Origin: an uncultured Eubacteriales bacterium
GTDB lineage: Bacteria; Bacillota; Clostridia; Christensenellales; Pumilibacteraceae
Length of the DNA stretch: 16,109 bases
Direction: 5' to 3'
Assembly (NCBI GenBank): GCA_900553005.1
Contig: USBU01000009.1
Coordinates: 1-16,109 of the forward strand
The stretch's first letter is position 1; every line of letters begins with the position of its first letter. This document shows, in pieces, positions 1 through 6,285 of the stretch. Position numbers and translations under genes: made by a program. The notes under the pieces are model-generated. The model searched no databases. It worked only from the letters and a program-made list of their open reading frames with translations, and had not been told where the DNA came from.

Positions 1-44
1 ATGTAGCTCCGTCTCGTGGGCTCGGAGATGTGTATAAGAGACAG
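1..44. other. Untrimmed Nextera i7-side sequencing adapter
   Basis: This is not genomic DNA. Positions 26-44 are the 19-bp Tn5 mosaic end AGATGTGTATAAGAGACAG, and 11-25 are the Nextera Read 2 stem GTCTCGTGGGCTCGG. Positions 3-10 (GTAGCTCC) sit where the 8-base i7 index belongs, and 1-2 (AT) match the end of the P7 oligo. From memory the index matches Nextera XT N718. Translating through it gives the familiar artefact residues MCIRDR, which would be fused to the first gene by a naive gene caller. Confidence 0.98.
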
Positions 45-47
45 GTC

Positions 48-61
48 TGAAATCGGAAACC
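48..61 (+). promoter_or_regulatory. Possible cre-like (CcpA/LacI-family) operator
   Basis: TGAAATCGGAAACC fits the loose catabolite-responsive element pattern TG-N-AA-N-CG-N-W-NN-C-W at all but the last position. It ends 9 bp before the -35 box at 71-76. An operator placed upstream of -35 would suit activation or modulation of a sugar locus. It is not a good palindrome and such degenerate matches arise by chance, so this is only a candidate. Confidence 0.2.
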
Positions 62-70
62 TTTTTGGTA

Positions 71-99
71 TTGACATTTGCCGGAATGTGTTTTACAAT
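71..99 (+). promoter_or_regulatory. Sigma-A-type promoter for the operon
   Basis: A perfect -35 box TTGACA (71-76) is followed by exactly 17 bp and a -10 box TACAAT (94-99, 5 of 6 to TATAAT). Transcription would begin near 105-107, giving an untranslated leader of about 80 nt before the ATG at 187. The promoter lies inside the open frame that runs in from the adapter, which argues that 45-186 is non-coding and that the first gene really starts near 187. Confidence 0.75.
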
Positions 100-109
100 A
101 GGTGTACGA

Positions 110-141
110 CGGAACGGAAGGCGTTGATTTTTTCCGTTTCG
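110..141 (+). promoter_or_regulatory. Hairpin in the 5' leader of the operon
   Basis: CGGAACGGAA (110-119) pairs with TTCCGTTTCG (132-141): 10 bp including one G-U, around a 12-nt loop. It begins only a few bases after the predicted transcription start, so it would form at the 5' end of the mRNA. It has no downstream U-tract and so is not a terminator. It could stabilise the transcript or, as DNA, be a regulator site overlapping the start of transcription. The role is inferred. Confidence 0.45.
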
Positions 142-167
142 GCAGATGTCAAAAATATTTCAGAGTT

Positions 168-172
168 AAGGA
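168..172 (+). promoter_or_regulatory. Ribosome binding site of the DUF4965 gene
   Basis: AAGGA stands 14 nt before the ATG at 187, 11 nt before an in-frame GTG at 184 and 5 nt before an in-frame GTG at 178. Either GTG therefore has better spacing than the ATG. The choice changes the protein by three residues at most. No other purine-rich site lies closer to the ATG. Confidence 0.4.
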
Positions 173-186
173 TTGCAGTGAAAGTG

Positions 187-2238
187 ATGAAAGCAGATGG
201 AAAAAAGAGAATTTTACCGGCTTACCCTTTGTTTGTAAAGGATCCCTATTTTTCCATATGGTCTGCGGGCGACGAGCTTAATAAAAGCGATACGTGCTTT
301 TGGCAGGGCGACGAAAAGCCTCTTTACGGTATTGTTGTCGCGGACGGAGTAAAGTATTGTTTTATGGGCGTAAGATCCGACTGCACGGCGATGGAGCAGA
401 TTGATTTGTCAGTCAGCGCCTTTTCTACCGCGTATGTTTTTTCGACGGATTCGTTCGATTTGAGGGCGGAGTTTATTTCGCCGCTTCCACTTGACGATAT
501 AGAGCTGCTTTCCTGCCCGGTTTGTTACCTTAAGTACACCGTTACGCCAAAAACCGAAATCAAAAAGTTGTCGGTCGCGCTTATGGTGAACGATAAAATC
601 TGTTATAATAAGAAATCCGCGCCGCATATAGATACCGGGATAAGGGGCGACGCGCTTGCGCTTGACGGCTTCGAGTGCGCATACTTCGGCTTGGACAGAC
701 AAAATATTCTTTCCTTAAGCGCCGACAACGTATCCGCCGACTGGGGTTATTATTTCGTGGCGGGGCGGGAGTGCTTTTACCACAGCCTTGAGGAAACCGA
801 CGCGGTGCTTCTGGGCGGAGAACTGTCCGAAAGCCTGACCGGAACTGACCGCTTTATTACCGCAGTCAACAGTTACGAGGGGTTTGCGGGAGAGGTTCAG
901 GACAAGTTTCTTATAGCGTTTGACGACGTATGTTCTATATTCTATTACGGTCAGCTTTTAAAGGGATATTGGTTCAGGGACGGCAAAACGATAATAAACG
1001 CTCTTGAGGAATCGTATTACGGCTTTGATAAGGCCGTTGCCAAATGCGCGGCGTTTGAAAAGGAATTTGCCGAGCGTATGAGTAAATACGGCGGAGAATA
1101 TCTTAAGCTTTGCTACGCGTCGCTCCGTCAGTCCATTGCCGCGCACAAGGCGGTTGCGGATAAAAAAGGCAGACTGCTGTTTCTGTCAAAGGAATGCTCG
1201 TCTGACGGCTGTATCGCCACGGTGGACGTAACATACGCCTCTATGCCGCTGTATCTTCTGTACAATCCCAAGCTTGTGGCGGGCATGATTTATCCGATTT
1301 TCGATTTTGCCCGTATGCCGGTTTGGAAGGAGGATTTCGCTCCGCACGACGCGGGCGTTTATCCCTACTGTCAGGGGCAGTATTACGCGGTGACGGCAAA
1401 ACCGTCCGGAAAGTTCGGCCGGCAGCTTCATTACATAAACGGCGCTGACAACGGCGTGCTTCCGTTCTATTATCAGTATCCGGCGCGCAGCGATATCTAT
1501 TTGTTTGAAAAGCAGATGCCGGTTGAGGAATGCGCCAATATGCTGATTATCACGGCGCTGGTTTACCGCCAAACCGGAGATAAGCAGCTGGTGACGGAAA
1601 ATTACGATTTACTTGAAAAATGGGCGGGATATCTTGTCAATAAAGGCTTTATTCCCGAAAATCAGCTTTGCACGGACGATTTTGCGGGACATATGGATAA
1701 AAACGTCAATCTTTCGGTCAAGGCGACGGTTGCTCTGTATGCGTTTAAAATTTTAAGCGAAGCCGCCGGAAAGCCCGACACTGCGGCGTTTTACGAAAAG
1801 ATTGCCGAGGATCGCGCATCCAGACTGCAAAAGCTGTTTCCCAAACATATGCCGCTTTCCTTTGACAGCGGGGAGGATACTTACAGCTTAAAGTACAATC
1901 TTGCCGCCGATAAAATGCTCGGCGCCGGGCTGTTTGACCAAAAACTTCTCGAGCGCGAGGTTGATTTGTATATCAGCAAGCTAAACGTCTTCGGCTGTCC
2001 GTTGGATAACCGTAAAAGCTTTACTAAATCCGACTGGCTCATGTGGGTTGCCGCTTTGACGGAGGACGGCGAAAAACGCGGAAAGCTAATAAAACCGCTG
2101 TCTAAGTTTTTGACTGACAGTCCGGGCAGAATTCCGTATTCCGATTGGTACGATACCGTGACCGGCGAGGTCCCGATGTTCAGAAACCGTACAGTGCAGG
2201 GCGGCCTTTACGTGCTTCCCCTGATAGATAAAAAATAA
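187..2238 (+). CDS. GtaA/DUF4965-family (glutaminase A-like) enzyme, cytoplasmic
   Basis: A 683-residue protein of the family that joins DUF5127, DUF4965 and DUF1793 and is named after fungal glutaminase GtaA. The fold is an (alpha/alpha)6 barrel like six-hairpin glycosidases, and bacterial members mostly have no assigned substrate. Visible family signatures are PAYPLFVKDPYFSIWS near the N terminus, FLSKECSSDG with T345-V-D347, PHDAG (386-390), MPVEECANM (444-452), TKSDW (613-617) and SDWYDTVTG (652-660). The open frame continues upstream into adapter, but the family N terminus, the promoter at 71-99 and the AAGGA at 168-172 favour the start at 187, with GTG at 178 or 184 as alternatives. No signal peptide or membrane segment is present from that start, so it should act in the cytoplasm, unlike the secreted fungal enzyme. 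It is first in the operon, 24 bp before the sugar-binding protein, which suggests it processes the imported compound. Family assignment is confident; the reaction is not known. Confidence 0.88.
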   Translation: MKADGKKRILPAYPLFVKDPYFSIWSAGDELNKSDTCFWQGDEKPLYGIVVADGVKYCFMGVRSDCTAMEQIDLSVSAFSTAYVFSTDSFDLRAEFISPLPLDDIELLSCPVCYLKYTVTPKTEIKKLSVALMVNDKICYNKKSAPHIDTGIRGDALALDGFECAYFGLDRQNILSLSADNVSADWGYYFVAGRECFYHSLEETDAVLLGGELSESLTGTDRFITAVNSYEGFAGEVQDKFLIAFDDVCSIFYYGQLLKGYWFRDGKTIINALEESYYGFDKAVAKCAAFEKEFAERMSKYGGEYLKLCYASLRQSIAAHKAVADKKGRLLFLSKECSSDGCIATVDVTYASMPLYLLYNPKLVAGMIYPIFDFARMPVWKEDFAPHDAGVYPYCQGQYYAVTAKPSGKFGRQLHYINGADNGVLPFYYQYPARSDIYLFEKQMPVEECANMLIITALVYRQTGDKQLVTENYDLLEKWAGYLVNKGFIPENQLCTDDFAGHMDKNVNLSVKATVALYAFKILSEAAGKPDTAAFYEKIAEDRASRLQKLFPKHMPLSFDSGEDTYSLKYNLAADKMLGAGLFDQKLLEREVDLYISKLNVFGCPLDNRKSFTKSDWLMWVAALTEDGEKRGKLIKPLSKFLTDSPGRIPYSDWYDTVTGEVPMFRNRTVQGGLYVLPLIDKK

Positions 2239-2262
2239 GAGACAAATAATTTGGAGGGCAAA

Positions 2263-4083
2263 ATGAAAAAATTAGCGAAACTGATACTGATACTGGTGTT
2301 GGCGCTGACGATGACCGTGACTGCGGCCGCATGCCGCGGGGGGGGGAGCGATCCTAACAATCCCGGCGGCCCAGGCGGCAATACTCCCGGAGGCGGAGAT
2401 ACCGGCATAACCGAGGAGGTCGATACTGCCCGTACTCAGCTGTACGTCAGCAATTTTAACGGCGGTTACGGCGACGAGTGGCTTAAAACCTTAAAGACCA
2501 GATTCGAGGAATTTTACAAGGATACGGAATTTGAACCCGGAACCGGCAAAAAGGGCGTTCAGGTCCTGATTGACAACGCAAAATCCGGCGGCGAAGCTTT
2601 AAGCTCGTCTATCAGCGGTTCAAGAAACGAGGTATTCTTTTCCGAGACTGTTTATTATTACAGTTACGTAAACAACGGTCTTGTCGCGGATATTACCGAC
2701 ATTGTGGCGGATACCACTTTGGAGGAATACGGCGACGAGGGCACCATTGAAGATAAATTAAACGCTCAGCAAAAGGATTTTTACAGGGTTAAATCAGCGT
2801 CCGATACTGAAGGAAAGTATTACGGACTGCCGCATTATTCCGGATTCAGCGGGATAATGTATGACGTTGACCTTTTTGACGCTCAGGGTTTTTATTTCGT
2901 TGCGGATCCCGATAAGGACGCGACGGCAAATAAGTTGAATACCTGGTACGACAACGGCAACGGCGGCATAATGATAGGAAAAAACGATACCACGCCCAAA
3001 AGCAACGGGCCGGACGGCGAGCCTGGTACGTTTGACGACGGTCTTCCCGCAACATATGACGAATTTTTTATTCTCTGCGATTACATAGAGGGCGGCGGAA
3101 TGACTCCCGTCATCTGGACGGGGCAGCATCAAAAGGGCTACAATAACTGGCAGCTTCAGGCTCTTGCCACCGATTACGAGGGCCCCGAGCAGATGATGCT
3201 CAATTTCAGTTTCGACGGCTATGCCGAAAATCTTGTTCAGTCCATTGACGGCAACGGAAACGTCGTCAAAAAACCCAGAACAAAAATAGACAGCACCAAC
3301 GGCTACGAGATGTACACCTCGGCCGGCAGATATTACGCGCTTAAGTTTTTTGAAAGACTGCTTTCAAAAAGCGTATATTACGACGACAAATGCTATAATA
3401 CCACGCAGTCTCATCTGATGGCTCAGGAGGACTTTTTGATGTCCAAGCCGGAAAGCGGCGGCGGCGCGGGTACCATTGCCATGATCATGGAAGGCAACTG
3501 GTGGGAAAACGAGGCTAAAGACGTATTTACCATGGCTGTAAACGCTTACGGCGAGGAATACGGCAGAAACGTCCGCAGGATCGGCTATATGCCTTATCCC
3601 AAGGCTACGGAGGCGGAAGTAGGCGACGGCATAACCGTCATGGATACGCACTATTCGCTGGGCTTTATCAACGCCAACTGCGAGGGCGTAAAGCTTGATC
3701 TTGCCAAAAAATTCCTGAAATTCGCTTATACCGACGAATCTCTTGCCGAGTTTACCGTTATAACCAATACGCCCAAGGCGCTCGAGTACGAGCTTGAAGA
3801 TGCCGACAAGGAGAAGATGAGCTATTTCGGTCGCAGCATATGGGATATCAAAGAAAACTCATCGTTCGTCTATCCTTACAGCACCAACAGCGTGTATCTC
3901 AATCACCAGAGCAGCTTTAACTTTTCCGATTCGTTCGAGTCTAAAATCGGCTCCACCGTTTACGATAACGCCGGTTCGATTTTAAGACCGACCGTATCCA
4001 ATCATAAGACAGCTAAGGAATTCTTTGAAGGAATTTCCGCCAATTTCAATAAGACTTATTGGGATACTAATTTCGGTAATTAA
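2263..4083 (+). CDS. ABC transporter extracellular solute-binding lipoprotein (family 1, CUT1)
   Basis: A 606-residue sugar-binding protein that would deliver an oligosaccharide to the permeases encoded next. The ATG at 2263 follows GGAGGG (2253-2258) at good spacing; an in-frame TTG at 2251 overlaps that site and is not a plausible start. Residues 1-23 are a lipoprotein signal (MKKLAK, hydrophobic core, TAAA) with the lipidated Cys24, followed by a Gly/Pro/Asn linker of about 25 residues and then the two-lobed binding domain. Typical family features are YYGLPHYSGFSGIMYDVDLF, the acidic loop GPDGEPGTFDDGLP (249-262) that resembles calcium-binding loops of such proteins, and an MIMEGNWW segment in the second half. 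It is longer than the usual 420-550 residues. A run of nine G residues lies just after the lipobox. The substrate cannot be read from sequence; context suggests a complex glycan fragment. Confidence 0.9.
   Translation: MKKLAKLILILVLALTMTVTAAACRGGGSDPNNPGGPGGNTPGGGDTGITEEVDTARTQLYVSNFNGGYGDEWLKTLKTRFEEFYKDTEFEPGTGKKGVQVLIDNAKSGGEALSSSISGSRNEVFFSETVYYYSYVNNGLVADITDIVADTTLEEYGDEGTIEDKLNAQQKDFYRVKSASDTEGKYYGLPHYSGFSGIMYDVDLFDAQGFYFVADPDKDATANKLNTWYDNGNGGIMIGKNDTTPKSNGPDGEPGTFDDGLPATYDEFFILCDYIEGGGMTPVIWTGQHQKGYNNWQLQALATDYEGPEQMMLNFSFDGYAENLVQSIDGNGNVVKKPRTKIDSTNGYEMYTSAGRYYALKFFERLLSKSVYYDDKCYNTTQSHLMAQEDFLMSKPESGGGAGTIAMIMEGNWWENEAKDVFTMAVNAYGEEYGRNVRRIGYMPYPKATEAEVGDGITVMDTHYSLGFINANCEGVKLDLAKKFLKFAYTDESLAEFTVITNTPKALEYELEDADKEKMSYFGRSIWDIKENSSFVYPYSTNSVYLNHQSSFNFSDSFESKIGSTVYDNAGSILRPTVSNHKTAKEFFEGISANFNKTYWDTNFGN
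2338..2346 (+). repeat. G9 homopolymer just after the lipobox
   Basis: Nine consecutive G residues encode the end of the Cys-Arg-Gly-Gly-Gly stretch at residues 24-28 of the binding protein. Any slippage of one or two bases would frameshift nearly the whole protein. It may be a contingency tract, a tolerated glycine linker or a base-calling weak spot. The reading frame is intact as given. Confidence 0.9.
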
Positions 4084-4101
4084 TATAATTCGGATAAATC
4101 C

Positions 4102-4145
4102 GCCGCGGCATTACGGCTGCGGCCGGGTTTTCCTTTAGTTTTTTT
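4102..4145 (+). terminator. Intrinsic terminator or attenuator after the binding-protein gene
   Basis: GCCGCGGC (4102-4109) pairs with GGCTGCGGC (4115-4123) through 8 bp (4102-4109 with 4116-4123), including one G-U, with a 6-nt loop. A T-rich stretch follows (TTTT at 4128, TTT at 4133, seven T from 4139). The U-tract starts about 4 nt after the stem, so termination may be partial. Its place between the binding protein and the permeases fits the common arrangement in which partial termination keeps the binding protein more abundant than the membrane components. Confidence 0.6.
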
Positions 4146-4191
4146 GTCTCCGTCTTGCATTCGGGAGGGGGACTACGGGAGAATCAGGCTG

Positions 4192-5256
4192 ATGAAAGAC
4201 AGGAAACTGAAAAACGAGAAATTTAATACGGAGAGTTCGGTTCCGGATACGTCCGGTTCCGGCGCCGCCGTAAAAAAGCGTAAAAGCATAAAAAACGCGA
4301 TTTACGATCTGAGGGTAAAGCTTCATCGCGCCACGCATAAAAAAACGGGCGTCAAACGCATCGGCCAGCGCAAGCGCAACGACATCATTTTTTATTGCCT
4401 GATGCTGGCCTTTCCGGTCGTACAGTTCTGTATTTTTTACATAGGCGTTAATTTTAACTCCATTCTGCTTACGTTCAGGAAGTATGATTTCGTGACCGGG
4501 CAGTGGTCGTTTGCCGGATTTGAAAACATAAGTAAGGTTTTATCGGATCTGGGCACTCAGTATGTGCTAATCCAAAGCGCAAAAAATTCGCTGATATGCT
4601 ATTTTGTCGGACTTATTACGGGCGTCCCGCTGTCGCTGTTTTTTTCGTATTATATTTACAAAAAAATGCCGCTGCACGGGTTTTTCAAGGTAATGCTGTT
4701 TATGCCCTCCGTAATTTCGAGCATAGCGATGGTCGTCATGTTCAGCTACTTTGTGGAAAACGCTTATCCCGCTATTATGCAAAAGTTTTTCGGTTTAAGG
4801 GTTGAGGGACTTATCGCCGATCCGGAGACGACGTTCGGAACGATATTGTTTTATTCGGTTTGGTCGGGCTTCGGTACAAGCATACTGATGTATTCGGGCG
4901 CGATGAATTCTATTTCCGATTCGGTTGTGGAGGCGGCTAAGCTTGAGGGCGTCACGCCGCTTAAAGAATTTTTCAAAATTACGCTGCCGCTGATTTACCC
5001 CACTTTGGTCACTTTTCTTGTCGTAGGCATTGCGGGCATCTTTACAAATCAGATGAATCTTTTCAGCTTTTTCGGCGCGCAGGCGGATTACCGCGTTTAT
5101 ACTTTCGGCTATTATTTGTATAAAAACACGCAGTCGGCCACTATGGATTTGTATCCGTATCTGGCCGCAATGGGATTGTTGATGACGCTTGTCGCGGTGC
5201 CCGTTACGCTGCTTGTCCGTTATTTATTGGAAAAATTCGGACCCAGGGTGGACTGA
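4192..5256 (+). CDS. CUT1 sugar ABC transporter permease, LplB/MalF-like
   Basis: A 354-residue inner-membrane permease, one of the two subunits forming the translocation path. It has a basic cytoplasmic N-terminal extension of about 60 residues, then about six hydrophobic segments, and the ATPase-contact EAA loop reading EAAKLEG...ITLP from Glu247. The start chosen is ATG 4192, preceded by GGGAG (4177-4181) at 10 nt. A frame extending up to TTG 4144 would add 16 residues but would run through the terminator T-tract and through a GGGAGGGGG motif (4163-4171), so it is rejected. The gene follows the binding protein after a 108-bp gap holding the terminator, and its TGA stop overlaps the ribosome binding site of the next gene. 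No ATPase gene lies in the window, so a shared MsmX-like ATPase elsewhere is expected by analogy with LplABC-type systems. Confidence 0.92.
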   Translation: MKDRKLKNEKFNTESSVPDTSGSGAAVKKRKSIKNAIYDLRVKLHRATHKKTGVKRIGQRKRNDIIFYCLMLAFPVVQFCIFYIGVNFNSILLTFRKYDFVTGQWSFAGFENISKVLSDLGTQYVLIQSAKNSLICYFVGLITGVPLSLFFSYYIYKKMPLHGFFKVMLFMPSVISSIAMVVMFSYFVENAYPAIMQKFFGLRVEGLIADPETTFGTILFYSVWSGFGTSILMYSGAMNSISDSVVEAAKLEGVTPLKEFFKITLPLIYPTLVTFLVVGIAGIFTNQMNLFSFFGAQADYRVYTFGYYLYKNTQSATMDLYPYLAAMGLLMTLVAVPVTLLVRYLLEKFGPRVD

Positions 5257-5262
5257 GGAGGT
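5256..5262 (+). promoter_or_regulatory. Ribosome binding site overlapping the upstream stop
   Basis: AGGAGGT starts on the last base of the TGA stop of the first permease gene and lies 10 nt before ATG 5273. This placement fixes the start of the second permease and suggests translational coupling of the two permease subunits. A longer open frame from 5189 overlapping the first permease is thereby disfavoured. Confidence 0.8.
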
Positions 5263-5272
5263 AAGTAAAATC

Positions 5273-6232
5273 ATGCAGAATGAAATTATCGTAAATCCTG
5301 TTTCCGAAGCTCAGCCGCTTTTATCCACGGCGTCGCCAAAGGCAAAAAAAATAAAGCGGCGTATTACTCCCATGACGGTGATACTGCTTGCCGTGCTGCT
5401 GCTGTATTCTGTAAGCCTGTTTATACCGATACTGTGGGGCTTTACCACCTCGCTTAAGGACAGGCTGGAATTCAGAACCAATGTTTTCGGAATTCCTGAC
5501 GGCTGGCCGTGGGAATGGGAATGGAATAACTATTCGTATGCGTTTATCAATTTTATCGTCAAGGTAGAGGCGGGCGCCGGCTTCAGGGTAGTTTACATGG
5601 AGGAGATGTTTCTCTATACGATACTGTACGCCCTCGGCTGCGCGTTTTTCCAGTCGTTTATCTGCTGTCTCGTCGCGTACATGGTCGTAAAATTCAATTA
5701 CTTCTTTTCCAAGATACTTTATACTGCGGTCATCGTCGCAATGATTCTGCCCATTGTCGGAGCTCTTCCTTCGGAAATACAAATGGCGCGCTCTTTGCTG
5801 CTGTTCGACCACATCTGGGGTATGTGGATCATGAAAAGCCATTTCCTGGGCATGTATTTTCTGGTCTTTCACGCCATGTTCAGGGGCATACCCAAGGAAT
5901 TTGCAGACGCCGCAAGAGTGGACGGGGCGGGAAATTTTCAGGTGCTGTTCCGCATAATGTTTCCCCTTGTCAGAAATACGCTGTTTACCGTTGTGCTGCT
6001 TAACTTTATCGGATACTGGAATGATTATCAGGTTCCGCTTATTTATCTTCCCAGCTATCCGACTATTGCCTACGGTCTGTATCTGTTTAACTTTTCCACT
6101 ACCAATTCGCTTTCGCACGTTACCATGAAAATAACGGGCTGTATGATCATGATGCTGCCCATACTGATTATTTTCATTATTTTCCGCAACAGACTTATCG
6201 GCAACATTTCCATGGGCGGACTTAAGGAATAA
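5273..6232 (+). CDS. CUT1 sugar ABC transporter permease, LplC/MalG-like
   Basis: A 319-residue partner permease. A hydrophilic N-terminal tail of about 35 residues rich in Lys/Arg precedes the first membrane segment (near TVILLAVLLLYSVSLFIPIL), followed by five more. The EAA loop is present as ADAARVDG (211-218) followed by a RIMFPLV segment, where the usual Leu-Pro reads Phe-Pro. An unusual feature is the extracytoplasmic stretch between the first two segments, rich in Trp and Glu (WPWEWEWNNYSYAF). The gene begins 16 bp after the first permease and ends 53 bp before the large secreted protein. It should form a heterodimer with the upstream permease and rely on an ATPase encoded elsewhere. 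Family assignment is firm, and no substrate specificity can be read. Confidence 0.92.
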   Translation: MQNEIIVNPVSEAQPLLSTASPKAKKIKRRITPMTVILLAVLLLYSVSLFIPILWGFTTSLKDRLEFRTNVFGIPDGWPWEWEWNNYSYAFINFIVKVEAGAGFRVVYMEEMFLYTILYALGCAFFQSFICCLVAYMVVKFNYFFSKILYTAVIVAMILPIVGALPSEIQMARSLLLFDHIWGMWIMKSHFLGMYFLVFHAMFRGIPKEFADAARVDGAGNFQVLFRIMFPLVRNTLFTVVLLNFIGYWNDYQVPLIYLPSYPTIAYGLYLFNFSTTNSLSHVTMKITGCMIMMLPILIIFIIFRNRLIGNISMGGLKE

Positions 6233-6285
6233 ATCAAATAAATTAATAAAATTATACGTTTAAAAAACGAAAAAAGGAGGTTTTG

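Noticed and set aside
1..44. Tn5-like transposon end as a natural mobile element
   Set aside because: The mosaic end is joined to Illumina primer stems and index bases, and the same structure is found at the other end. It is library adapter, not an insertion.
45..127. Tail of an upstream gene in a second frame (stop at 125-127)
   Set aside because: The short open stretch overlaps the strong promoter and is too short to recognise. It remains possible but cannot be supported.
4144..4191. Upstream TTG start for the first permease
   Set aside because: It would begin at the T-tract of the terminator and translate through ribosome-binding-like sequence. ATG 4192 has GGGAG at proper distance.
5321..6118. 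265-codon minus-strand frame over the second permease
   Set aside because: Highly charged, Lys/His/Arg-rich product with no known pattern, directly antisense to a permease with a good EAA loop and ribosome binding site.
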